64,000 nucleotides of DNA from CALAGB01 sp963713965 (GTDB taxonomy: Bacteria; Chloroflexota; Chloroflexia; Thermomicrobiales; Thermomicrobiaceae): assembly GCA_963713965.1 (NCBI GenBank), contig OY970217.1, positions 1,984,001 to 2,048,000 of the forward strand. The letters are read 5' to 3'. The notes under the pieces were generated by a model. That model was not told where the DNA came from. It saw only the letters and a list, made by a program, of their open reading frames with translations, and made no database searches. This document shows, one piece after another, positions 17,491 to 25,978 of the stretch (positions are counted from its first letter, which is position 1; each line of letters begins with the position of its first letter). The position numbers and the translations under genes were made by a program.

Positions 17491-18336
17491 ATGAGGTCAT
17501 CGAACACAACGCAGCTTGAGCCCATTCAGGCGTCCTGGAAGATCAGCGACGTGATCGGCCGCTATCCGCAGCTTGTTGATGAGCTGGCCGGCTTGAACGC
17601 CACGTTCCGACTGTTGCGCAACCCGGTCGCGCGTCGCGTGCAAGCCCGTCTGGTGACGGTCGCCCAGGCGGCTCAGATCGCGGGTATGGAACCAGATAAT
17701 CTCGTCTCCGTCCTCAACGCGGCCATCGGCGTGACGGCAACGGAGCCAGTCTCCGCAGATATGCCGGCCACTGCTCAATCCGTCGACGTGCCGGGATGGA
17801 TCGCTCAAACGCCGGTCGTGGAGGTCGACGCCCGAGCGCTTCAGCGTCAGAGTGAAGAGCCGTTCAGCGCGATCGCTACGGCCATGCGGAAGGCCGCGCC
17901 GGGTGAGGTGGTGCGGCTGCGCTCGACCTTTGAGCCGGTGCCGCTCTATTCGGTTCTGGGACAGCGTGGCTTCGAGCATTTCAGCCAACAAGTCGGCGAG
18001 GACGACTGGGAGGTCCTGCTGTACAACGCCGGCCGAACCCGCGCGCCGCAGGCTGCAACGGCAACACCCCCATCGAGCGCCGTTCTCGACGCGGACTGGT
18101 CCGCGCCGGATGCCACGATCACGATCGACGTCAGCGAGCTGGTGCCGCCGGAGCCGCTGGTGCGCATCATGGAAGCGCTCGAGCAGCTCCCGAGTGGTGG
18201 CCGCTTGCTGGTGCATCACGTGCGGCGTCCGGTTCACCTCTACCCACAGCTCGATCAGTCCGGCTATCGCCATCAGACGCGCGAGCTTGGACCCGGGAGA
18301 GTTGAGCTGCTCATCGAGAAACCAGGGGCGCGATGA
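17491..18336 (+). CDS. DUF1858 + double DUF2249 protein
   Basis: This 281-residue protein joins an N-terminal DUF1858-like helical domain (about residues 10-75, WKISDVIGRYPQLVDELAGL) to two DUF2249 domains (about 100-185 and 200-280). The repeats show RSTFEPVPLYSVLGQRGFEH and HHVRRPVHLYPQLDQSGYRH, the usual His/Pro-rich DUF2249 core. DUF2249 proteins often neighbour denitrification and hemerythrin genes, but the biochemistry is unknown. ATG 17491 has AGGAG upstream; its end overlaps the next gene by 4 nt. Confidence 0.82.
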   Translation: MRSSNTTQLEPIQASWKISDVIGRYPQLVDELAGLNATFRLLRNPVARRVQARLVTVAQAAQIAGMEPDNLVSVLNAAIGVTATEPVSADMPATAQSVDVPGWIAQTPVVEVDARALQRQSEEPFSAIATAMRKAAPGEVVRLRSTFEPVPLYSVLGQRGFEHFSQQVGEDDWEVLLYNAGRTRAPQAATATPPSSAVLDADWSAPDATITIDVSELVPPEPLVRIMEALEQLPSGGRLLVHHVRRPVHLYPQLDQSGYRHQTRELGPGRVELLIEKPGAR

Positions 18337-19691
18337 GCTCACCATCCCTGTCCGGTCCTGGCATCTCCTCGGCCCACGCGCCGGGGCTCGATCTTCCGGC
18401 TCGCTTCATGGCGTTGGGGATGCTCTGCCTGCTCGTCGCTGCGCTCCTCTTTCCGTTTGCACTGCCGTCACTGGCAAACGGCTATGGCGCGCCTGAGGTG
18501 CTCGCCTTCGTGCATCTGAACACGCTCGGGGTGGTTGCCGCCGTCATCGTGGGCGCCAGCTATCAGCTCGTTCCGGTGGTGCTGCAGACGCCGCTCGTCT
18601 CGCCGCGGCTCGGGCGGCTCTCGTTCTGGGTACATCTCACCGGTCTGTCGCTCTTCGTGCCGGGGCTACGTCTGAGCTGGCTGCCGGGGATCGGGCTCGG
18701 CGCTTCACTCCTCTTCATCGGGCTGCTCCTCTACGTCAGTCTCATCGCGCGCACGTTACGACGTGCTCCACAGCACGACGTGGTGAGCTGGCATATCGTC
18801 GTGGCTCTGGTGGGGCTAAGCGGCGGCGTCCTCTTCGGGTTCCTGCTCGCGCTGAATGAGGGGACCGGATTCCTCGGGGCCCTGACCGGCCGCTTGCTGG
18901 CGGCGCACATCACGCTGATGTTCGCCGGTTGGATCGCCGTCATGCTCACCGGCGTCGCCTATCGCCTGGTGGGGATGTTCACGCTGGCCGAAGACAGGAT
19001 CTGGACGCGGGTGGCCTGGGCGGAGCTTGCCCTTACGGCTTCCGGTGCCTGGGGCCTGGCGCTGGCGCTGGTGTTTGGTGCCGGACGCAGTGGACTCATC
19101 CCCGGCGCGCTTGCGCTGCTGGCTGGCCAGGTACTGTTCGCCGTGCAACTCACGCATATGTATCGCGTGCGGCGGCGACGCGGCAGCGACGTGCATATCC
19201 CCTTCGCGCTGGTTGCGGCGGGATCCGGCCTGGGGGCGACGGCTCTCGTGGCCTTCGGGCTGGGCACCGGCGTGAGCGTCGGCTCGACGCTCTGGATCGC
19301 GGTCGTCTGGCTGGCATTGATGGGGATGGCCGAGACGGCGATTCAGGGCTTCCTCTATAAGATCGCGACCTTCCTGGTCTGGCTGCACCGCTACGCGCCG
19401 CTCGCCGGTCGGCAGCGAGTGCCCAGATTGGAAGATCTGTTCAGCCGACGACTGGCCAGTGCGGGTTGGGTGTGCTGGACCGCCGGACTTGCGCTGGCGC
19501 TGGCCGGCATCCTCGCCGGTAGCAGGTTCGTGTGCCTGCTCGCCGGATTGGCGGACGGAGCAGGGCTCTCCCTGTTCCTCCTCAACATGGCGCGAATCGC
19601 GCTGAACTGGCGACCCGCTGCCGTCGATCGATTCCGCCAGATGCGCCGCATCTGGACTGTGGGCATACCCCAGAAAGGGAAGAATCTGTGA
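18333..19691 (+). CDS. Multi-pass membrane protein, heme-copper oxidase subunit I/NnrS-like
   Basis: This 452-residue protein has about 12 membrane helices. Several helices carry single histidines in places suited to heme binding (FVHLNTLGVV, WVHLTGLSLF, AAHITLMFAGWIAVMLTGVAYRLVGM). The build is like single-subunit relatives of heme-copper oxidase subunit I or of NnrS. The full Cu-binding motif of oxidases is not seen. Its place in an operon with DUF2249 and hemerythrin genes suggests a role with nitric oxide or oxygen; that is inference. ATG 18333 overlaps the previous stop; GTG of the next gene overlaps its own stop. Confidence 0.68.
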   Translation: MSSPSLSGPGISSAHAPGLDLPARFMALGMLCLLVAALLFPFALPSLANGYGAPEVLAFVHLNTLGVVAAVIVGASYQLVPVVLQTPLVSPRLGRLSFWVHLTGLSLFVPGLRLSWLPGIGLGASLLFIGLLLYVSLIARTLRRAPQHDVVSWHIVVALVGLSGGVLFGFLLALNEGTGFLGALTGRLLAAHITLMFAGWIAVMLTGVAYRLVGMFTLAEDRIWTRVAWAELALTASGAWGLALALVFGAGRSGLIPGALALLAGQVLFAVQLTHMYRVRRRRGSDVHIPFALVAAGSGLGATALVAFGLGTGVSVGSTLWIAVVWLALMGMAETAIQGFLYKIATFLVWLHRYAPLAGRQRVPRLEDLFSRRLASAGWVCWTAGLALALAGILAGSRFVCLLAGLADGAGLSLFLLNMARIALNWRPAAVDRFRQMRRIWTVGIPQKGKNL

Positions 19692-19939
19692 GTACCTCAT
19701 CCGAGAGCCACGTCACCATCGACGTGCGCAACATGATCCCGCGTGAGCGGCACCCGCTCATCTTCGCCACGTTCGATGACCTCGTGCCAGGCCAGGCCAT
19801 GCTGCTGGTCAACGATCACGACCCGAAGCCGCTCTACTACCAGCTGGTGGCCGAGCGCTCTGGTCAGGCGGGCTGGGAGTATCTCGAACAAGGGCCGGAC
19901 GTCTGGCGCGTGCACATCACCAAGCTCGATGCGGCCTAG
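19688..19939 (+). CDS. DUF2249 domain protein
   Basis: This 83-residue single-domain DUF2249 protein (IDVRNMIPRERHPLIFATFDDL, then NDHDPKPLYYQL and GWEYLEQGPDVWRVHI) is a clear family member. GTG 19688 overlaps the stop of the membrane-protein gene (GTGA), which shows coupling. It directly precedes the hemerythrin gene, a pairing common in nitrogen-oxide gene clusters. The function is not known. Confidence 0.88.
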   Translation: MSTSSESHVTIDVRNMIPRERHPLIFATFDDLVPGQAMLLVNDHDPKPLYYQLVAERSGQAGWEYLEQGPDVWRVHITKLDAA

Positions 19940-19969
19940 AACACAAACGGCGAGAGGATAGGAACCACG

Positions 19970-20539
19970 ATGCAATCGACGCAGATTCTGAAGCAGGAGC
20001 ATGACGCTGTTCTGGTCGTGCTCGATCAGTTGGCTAAGGCGGTGGCCGCGGCTGAAGGTGGCGCGCCCGTGCCGGCCGATATCTTCCGCGACATTCAAGA
20101 GTTCTTCACGGTCTTCGTGGACCAATGTCATCACGGGAAAGAGGAAGCGGCGGTCTTCAACGAGCTTGGGTCTGGAACCGGCCGGCAGGTGACGCGTTCA
20201 CTCACTGACGAGCATGCACAGGGACGCAAACTGGCGGCACACTACTCTTCAGCGGTTGCGAGCTACGAACCGGGTGACGTCCAGTCTGCCCACCGGCTGG
20301 CCGACGCGGCCAATGCGTATGACGTCATGCTGCGCCAGCACATCGACGAGGAAAACACGGAACTGTTCCCGTTGATGGAGCAGTCTCTTGCCATGCGGGA
20401 CGCAGATATCACTGCGGAGTTCGACCGGATCGAGATGGAGGAACTTGGCGAGGGCACGCACGAGCGACTTCACGCGATGATCGACACCCTTCCAGCACGC
20501 ATCGCTCCCTGGGTTTCGCCCTCCGACCGAGGCGCATAA
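19970..20539 (+). CDS. Hemerythrin-like domain protein
   Basis: This 189-residue four-helix protein carries the HHE iron-binding pattern: KQEHDAVL, CHHGKEEAAVF, DEHAQGRKLAAH and RQHIDEENTELF. Such proteins bind a di-iron centre and handle oxygen, nitric oxide or iron. It is the last gene of the operon begun at 16621. GGATAGGAACC precedes ATG 19970. Confidence 0.92.
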   Translation: MQSTQILKQEHDAVLVVLDQLAKAVAAAEGGAPVPADIFRDIQEFFTVFVDQCHHGKEEAAVFNELGSGTGRQVTRSLTDEHAQGRKLAAHYSSAVASYEPGDVQSAHRLADAANAYDVMLRQHIDEENTELFPLMEQSLAMRDADITAEFDRIEMEELGEGTHERLHAMIDTLPARIAPWVSPSDRGA

Positions 20540-20687
20540 CGGCTCGCGATATGATCGAGTGGCGCGATAGCGAAGTGGTATGTGCCCAATGGCCATGCTG
20601 GGGAACGTCGCGCCACGACCCCGATCAATCCTCGCGGCGTCTTGCTGGAGCGTAGGTCGATTGCACCTTCGATTGGATGGGAAACCC

Positions 20688-21059
20688 ATGCGTGAAAGAA
20701 GTCGAATCGGCCGTCGGGGACTGGTTGCGGTGAGCGGGGCGCTCGTGAGCGGCGTGCTGGCGGCCTATGCGTCATACGACGGTGCGTGGCCGCCTCGCCG
20801 TACTCCAGGATATGAGCGGCACCTGCGACGCTGGCTGCCGATCGCAACCGAATTCCGCGCGCGCAGGCTCGGACTCGCCCGTCTGCTCATCAAGCTGACG
20901 CGCACCGCCGGTCAGTACGGTCTGCTCACACCCTCAAGAGAAGCCAACCTTGAGACGAACGTGATGCGCTGGGTACGGTTCGAGTCGCGACCGATCTACC
21001 CGAGCGGCCGTCGCGGCGAGTGGGGAGATACCGGCATCCGCTGGCGTCTCCAGAGCTGA
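20688..21059 (+). CDS. Hypothetical protein with N-terminal hydrophobic segment
   Basis: This 123-residue protein is not recognised. It begins MRERSRIGRRGLVAVSGALVSGVLAAY, a basic start followed by one short hydrophobic segment, and has an Arg-rich remainder. It lies between the hemerythrin gene and the far end of the CRISPR array. It could be a small membrane protein or a chance open frame. ATG 20688 has only a weak ribosome site. Confidence 0.35.
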   Translation: MRERSRIGRRGLVAVSGALVSGVLAAYASYDGAWPPRRTPGYERHLRRWLPIATEFRARRLGLARLLIKLTRTAGQYGLLTPSREANLETNVMRWVRFESRPIYPSGRRGEWGDTGIRWRLQS

Positions 21060-21118
21060 GGTGGGGGCGGGCGACGCGCGTTGCACTTGGGCAGATTCGT
21101 GCCAAGCTGCTGGGTAAG

Positions 21119-22867
21119 GTTTCAATCCTCACCCTTTTCACCGGTAGGGTGCGACGCACCGCGTTGTGCACTGCCCACGATCTGCAATCGGGGTTTCAAT
21201 CCTCACCCTTTTCACCGGTAGGGTGCGACCCGGTCATCACGACGCAATCGCCTGCTATCAGCTGTCACGTTTCAATCCTCACCCTTTTCACCGGTAGGGT
21301 GCGACGACGGTGGTCGCGCCGTATGAACGGCCGTACCACTCGGTTTCAATCCTCACCCTTTTCACCGGTAGGGTGCGACCAGTTACGACATAGCCGCCGC
21401 CGTTTGCCCTGGGTCTTGAGGTTTCAATCCTCACCCTTTTCACCGGTAGGGTGCGACGACTTGGCGCTGTCGTGCGCTCTTGCGTGGCCGAAACGTTTCA
21501 ATCCTCACCCTTTTCACCGGTAGGGTGCGACCATGCTGATACCGCTGTTGATGCTGAACAAGTTCGTGTTTCAATCCTCACCCTTTTCACCGGTAGGGTG
21601 CGACGTCGGTTCTCGGAAACCGCCCTTCCTAAGATCAAAGAGTTTCAATCCTCACCCTTTTCACCGGTAGGGTGCGACCGCAGCGAATGAGACCGACGAT
21701 CCAGTCAATCGTGTTTCAATCCTCACCCTTTTCACCGGTAGGGTGCGACCATTGCGGCATGGTAGCGGTGGTCCGAGTCTCCGCGAGTTTCAATCCTCAC
21801 CCTTTTCACCGGTAGGGTGCGACGTTGCGATGACACGTGCCGGTCAATCGTTTGACGTAGTTACCCGGCAATGACGGCGTTTCAATCCTCACCCTTTTCA
21901 CCGGTAGGGTGCGACACGTTGAACTCGTGACGCTTAGCGCCGCGCATATCGGTTTCAATCCTCACCCTTTTCACCGGTAGGGTGCGACATGGCGAACGCC
22001 GAGCGACAAGCTGAACACACTGAGTTTCAATCCTCACCCTTTTCACCGGTAGGGTGCGACGTCGGCACGTCATACGTGGTATCGCCAGCACTGACGTTTC
22101 AATCCTCACCCTTTTCACCGGTAGGGTGCGACGTCTACGACATTCAGCCGTATCGCGGCGCGCTGCAGGTTTCAATCCTCACCCTTTTCACCGGTAGGGT
22201 GCGACCGGTCGGATCACGATATCGACGGATTCAGCCTCAAGTTTCAATCCTCACCCTTTTCACCGGTAGGGTGCGACCGACAGCCATCGTGCGCGACTCA
22301 TGCGACGATACCGAGCGGTCGTGATCGAGTTTCAATCCTCACCCTTTTCACCGATAGGGTGCGACGGCGCGATGCACGGCATCAGTTCGATGTCACGCAC
22401 GTCGACAGATTACGTTTCAATCCTCACCCTTTTCACCGGTAGGGTGCGACGCGCGACCGTGACGCGTGCACAGCCGTACTGCATCGCGATGTTTCAATCC
22501 TCACCCTTTTCACCGGTAGGGTGCGACTCGCCAGCGTCGCCGCATACGGCGCATCGCAACAGTGTTTCAATCCTCACCCTTTTCACCGGTAGGGTGCGAC
22601 ATCGCGCGATGTCGCGACTGTCGGCATGCGTATGACGTTTCAATCCTCACCCTTTTCACCGGTAGGGTGCGACGCACGTGCTGACTTCGGCAGCATGATC
22701 GCTGCGACGATCTACGACGTTTCAATCCTCACCCTTTTCACCGGTAGGGTGCGACGCGCGACGTGCCGATGCGACGTTTCAATCCTCACCCTTTTCACCG
22801 TAGGGTGCGACTGGCAGGCATGCGGCACTCGTTTCAATCCTCACCCTTTTCACCGGTAGGGTGCGAC
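21119..22867 (-). CRISPR. Type I-C CRISPR array, 24 repeats and 23 spacers
   Basis: The unit is 37 bp, beginning GTTTCAATCCTCACCC and ending GTAGGGTGCGAC on the plus strand. In the transcribed (minus) direction it begins GTCGCACCC and ends AGGATTGAAAC, as in type I-C. A 6-bp stem (CACCCT with AGGGTG) spans a 10-nt loop. All repeats are identical except 22329-22365 (one G to A) and 22776-22811 (one G missing). Spacer lengths from the leader end are 19, 20, 45, 36, 36, 40, 48, 51, 35, 36, 35, 35, 36, 55, 37, 34, 37, 36, 37, 41, 37, 39 and 37. The last repeat (21119-21155) is intact, so no decayed trailer end is seen. I found no spacer match inside the window by eye. Confidence 0.98.
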
Positions 22868-23050
22868 TGCTTGCGCCAGAAAGCCTATTCCGGCGCGGTT
22901 TTCAAGCCTTGTCGCGCGAACCGGTTCCATCGCTTGTGCTCGAACCGGCTCAGTTCTCCCCCCTTTCCCAAAAATCTGCAGTTCTTACGCGAAATTCGCC
23001 TTGCGCGAACCCCTCGCCTTTTGATGGGACCGTCAGGTTCGCGCGGGCCC
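22868..23050 (-). promoter_or_regulatory. CRISPR leader
   Basis: This 183-bp region lies between the cas2 stop and the first repeat, where the type I-C leader and array promoter are expected. On the plus strand it has repeated CGCGAA elements, two copies of CGAACCGG 24 bp apart (22917 and 22941) and an 11-bp palindrome GCGAAATTCGC at 22989-22999. It has no open gene. Confidence 0.75.
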
Positions 23051-23341
23051 CTACAGGATGAGTGGCCCATGCGGATCGTAGCGCTTGTCGACCCCGTATG
23101 CCTGCACGTGCTGTTCGCGGGGTTCCCTCAGCCGGTAAACCCGCAAGCTGTCAACGTCTTTGTCGATCGTTTTCAACAGGTGGTTGAGAAATAGCGCGTG
23201 TTGTCGTTCATCCAGGGAGCATTCGAACACCGATTTCTGAACGCGCTGGCCATAACTCTGGCAAATTGTTGCCACCTTACGAAGTCGCCGTTGCCCGGCC
23301 TTCGATTCGGTCGAGACATCGTAGCTCACCAGCAGCTCCAA
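23051..23341 (-). CDS. cas2: CRISPR-associated protein Cas2
   Basis: This 96-residue protein is the small partner of Cas1 in spacer capture. It has the ferredoxin-like Cas2 start ELLVSYDVSTESKAGQRRLRK, with the conserved Asp after the first strand, then QRVQKSVFEC and a C-terminal VDSLRVYRL strand. TTG 23341 is chosen since AAAGGAG lies 8 nt upstream; a GTG at 23377 is in frame but that extra part is unlike Cas2. It is the last cas gene before the leader. Confidence 0.95.
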   Translation of the reverse strand: MELLVSYDVSTESKAGQRRLRKVATICQSYGQRVQKSVFECSLDERQHALFLNHLLKTIDKDVDSLRVYRLREPREQHVQAYGVDKRYDPHGPLIL

Positions 23342-23379
23342 TTCAGAGTCTCCTTTCGCATGTTCATCGCCTGACACGG

Positions 23380-24411
23380 CTACCGGGAGAGGTAAGGCGG
23401 ATAGTGATCAATGTCTCCTCTCAGGTGCCTGGCAAGAAGTCGTGCCTGTAGTTGTGGAATGAGTCCGATCGCTACCTTCTGATCCAAGAACCGATGAGTG
23501 ACGTCCTGTCGTTTTCGCTCCTGGTAGGCAGCGAGCACGGTCTTGCGTCCGTCGTCGCTGAGCCAGACGCCACCTCCCGGTCGCTCGGTGAAATCTCCTG
23601 GCTTGATCTGTCGCCGGTTGACCAGCGTGAGCGCCAGTCGATCCGCAATGACCGGACGGAGCTCCTCGACGAGATCCAGGGCTAGCGCGGGGCGGCCAGG
23701 CCGGAGCGTGTGCAGGAAACCGACTTGCGGGTCGAGCCCGACTGCCTCGGCGGCCGAGCGGCAGTCACCGGTCAACAGTGTGTAAAGGAAAGACAGGATG
23801 GCATTCATCCGATCCCGGGGCGGTCGCCGCGATCGACCATTCAGCCGAAACGCGTCCTGTTCAGCCCGCACCATCCAATTGAACACGTCATAGTAGGTGC
23901 GGGCCGCGTCCCCTTCGTGACCGCGCAGTGTCTCGACGCTCGCTGCTGCCTCAATGGCTGCGAGCTGTGCCCCGAGCATCGCCGCCGCGGCCGACAACAC
24001 GCCCGCCGCCGCACCATCCTGTGCGTCGCGAGCCGACCGCTGCAACACGAAGCGAGCATTTTGCACTTTTCCCGCAACGCATGACCGCGCGATCTCGAGC
24101 GACCGGTCTGGATCGGAAAGCGCGTCGTGTTGCGCGCGGCGAAGCAGGACGTTGCCACTGGTCGGTCCCTCCACTCGCGCCTGAAAGCGTCCGGTACGGC
24201 TGAGCAGCACCAGTGAGCAGCCGTCGGCTGCGCAGCGCGCGATGAGGGCCGGGCTCACGAACGTCGGTCCAAAACAGACGATGGCGCCAAGGTGGATCAT
24301 GGGGAGCCGCGTGCGGGTTTCCCGATCGATCTCAACCCTAACCGTATCGTGATCGAGGTGAAGGGATGCGTCCGGCGTGGTGACGTACAGGGTATTCAGT
24401 AACTGTGTCAT
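23380..24411 (-). CDS. cas1: CRISPR-associated integrase Cas1 (type I-C)
   Basis: This 343-residue metal-dependent integrase inserts new spacers at the leader end together with Cas2 and Cas4. The N-terminal beta domain (LYVTTPDASLHLDHDTVRVE) is followed by the helical catalytic domain. The expected metal residues are visible: Glu166 (RGHEGDAARTYYDVF), His234 (GFLHTLRPGRPALALDLVEE), Asp246 and Glu249. Length fits the I-C type. ATG 24411 overlaps the cas4 stop by 4 nt. Confidence 0.97.
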   Translation of the reverse strand: MTQLLNTLYVTTPDASLHLDHDTVRVEIDRETRTRLPMIHLGAIVCFGPTFVSPALIARCAADGCSLVLLSRTGRFQARVEGPTSGNVLLRRAQHDALSDPDRSLEIARSCVAGKVQNARFVLQRSARDAQDGAAAGVLSAAAAMLGAQLAAIEAAASVETLRGHEGDAARTYYDVFNWMVRAEQDAFRLNGRSRRPPRDRMNAILSFLYTLLTGDCRSAAEAVGLDPQVGFLHTLRPGRPALALDLVEELRPVIADRLALTLVNRRQIKPGDFTERPGGGVWLSDDGRKTVLAAYQERKRQDVTHRFLDQKVAIGLIPQLQARLLARHLRGDIDHYPPYLSR

Positions 24412-25055
24412 AGACGCTCCTCGTTCGACACGGTCAGATCAGCGTCGAAGCGCGCGGATTTCCAGTAGCGGATGTGAACCGGCTGAGCGAGTGTCTCCGG
24501 CAGGCATTGGTCATGGAGCGAGCACTGGCGACAGCGTGCATCGGCGATAGGTGGCGGAAGCTGCCGGGAGTCAATCATCGCCCGAACGGCGAGGGTCGTT
24601 TCCTCGACAGTTCGGCGTAGCGCCGCATCGAAGTCCACCTCTCGCCGCGCGTGCGAACTGTGATAGTAGATCGCGCCCGCTGTAACCGGCTGGCCGAGCA
24701 TCTCTTCCAAACATATGGCTTGTGCGCAGAGTTGAATCGCTTCATGCCCCCAATTGCGTCTCCTGCCAACCTTGTATTCAACGGGGAATGCTCCCTCCGG
24801 CCCGAACTCGATAAGGTCCGCACGGCCGGTGAGTCCGAGCCGGTCGGACCACAGGGGCACGGCGAACTCACGGCGAATGTCCGTCCGGGATTCGTGCGCG
24901 AGCTCGTCAACCCGGGCGTGGACGAGCTCGCCTCGCGTCGTGGCGAGGTTCTCACTCCACACCTGTTCAATGTGAATGAGCCCACATTGGCGCGGGCAGT
25001 AGGAGTAGTGCTCCAGCGCCGAAATCGGAACAAGCTCGTCGTCCGCCCAGGCCAT
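24408..25055 (-). CDS. cas4: CRISPR-associated exonuclease Cas4
   Basis: This 215-residue Fe-S nuclease trims pre-spacers and helps choose those beside a proper motif. The cluster cysteines are Cys20 (YCPRQC), Cys175, Cys178 and Cys184 (CRQCSLHDQC). RecB-type catalytic residues are seen in GELVHARV (His46), GRADLIEF (Asp80) and VEYKVG (Glu93, Lys95). Codons join directly to cas7 upstream (2-nt gap) and overlap cas1 downstream. Confidence 0.96.
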   Translation of the reverse strand: MAWADDELVPISALEHYSYCPRQCGLIHIEQVWSENLATTRGELVHARVDELAHESRTDIRREFAVPLWSDRLGLTGRADLIEFGPEGAFPVEYKVGRRRNWGHEAIQLCAQAICLEEMLGQPVTAGAIYYHSSHARREVDFDAALRRTVEETTLAVRAMIDSRQLPPPIADARCRQCSLHDQCLPETLAQPVHIRYWKSARFDADLTVSNEERL

Positions 25056-25057
25056 CG

Positions 25058-25978
25058 CTATACCAGCCGGCTGAGTGTGACCCCTGGAAACTCGGCAAGT
25101 TCGCCTGGGTCGGGTGCGCTCACGTAATAGTCGGTGAAGCTGCGTGGCGCCTCGACGCCATCGAGCCGTCGCACGCTGATGGTGTCGAACAGCCGGTGAG
25201 CCGGTGCATTGCCCAGCGGACTCTCATGACTGAAGACGTGCAACTCACGCGTAGCCATCATGCCGCGAGCCGCGGAACGGTCGACGTCCCACATGCCGAT
25301 CAGCGCTTCCCAGAAGAGCGCCAGATCCTCTGCATCGACTCCGGTCTGCTGTGCCAGGTGTGGATTGAAGAAGCCATACGCGCGGTAGAGCCCGTAAGGA
25401 ACGATGGCCTTGCGCCCCATTTCAGTCTGCTTGCCACCTCTCCCCTCTCCGTCATCATCACCAATAACGACCTCCGCGTCCGCGGCGTTTGTCACCGCGA
25501 CACGCGTGATCGACACGTCAAGCGGAACGATTTCGTCGAACGACCGTGCAAAGGTGAGCTGGAGCGGTCCGCGTACCTGGCCGGCGTTGACCCTAACGGT
25601 CATCACCGCTCCGAACATGCGAATGTCGTAGAAGTTCTGGCACATCCAGGATCGTGCTTGATCCACGTCCCCACGGTTCTGCTTGACGCCGCTCGATTTG
25701 AGTCCGAGCGCGTCATAGGCCCGTTGATGCTTGGTCACCAACGCCTCGCCGCTCTGAACGTAGATCTTGAAGCGTCCCTGGTCGCCACATTTGACGTCAA
25801 CGTAATCGCGGACTTTGCGCTTGAGTGCGACGTCGGTGACGAGCCCTTGCATGGTTTCCGGATCCACGCGCGGCATGTTGCCCGCGTCCGGGTCTCCATT
25901 GGGGTTGCCATCCTGCACGTCGAACAACAGGACGAAGTCGTGACGCCGGTTGACATCCAGGTGAGCGTTAGCGGTCAT
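25058..25978 (-). CDS. cas7: Cascade backbone subunit Cas7 (Csd2)
   Basis: This 306-residue subunit forms the crRNA-binding backbone of the I-C effector complex. The Csd2 signature FVLLFDVQDGNPNGDPDAGN and DPETMQGLVTDVALKRKVR are near the start. AGGAACC precedes ATG 25978, which overlaps the end of cas8c by 11 nt; the open frame runs further to 26020 but that part lies inside cas8c and is unlikely. Confidence 0.96.
   Translation of the reverse strand: MTANAHLDVNRRHDFVLLFDVQDGNPNGDPDAGNMPRVDPETMQGLVTDVALKRKVRDYVDVKCGDQGRFKIYVQSGEALVTKHQRAYDALGLKSSGVKQNRGDVDQARSWMCQNFYDIRMFGAVMTVRVNAGQVRGPLQLTFARSFDEIVPLDVSITRVAVTNAADAEVVIGDDDGEGRGGKQTEMGRKAIVPYGLYRAYGFFNPHLAQQTGVDAEDLALFWEALIGMWDVDRSAARGMMATRELHVFSHESPLGNAPAHRLFDTISVRRLDGVEAPRSFTDYYVSAPDPGELAEFPGVTLSRLV

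Noticed and set aside
21824..21878. Decayed repeat hidden in the 55-nt spacer
   Set aside because: It has a short CAATCGTTTGAC-like stretch but no run matching the repeat in the right order or spacing.
21020..22859. Open frames across the CRISPR array with repeated peptide-like words
   Set aside because: The repeats of the peptide are simply the translated 37-bp CRISPR repeat.
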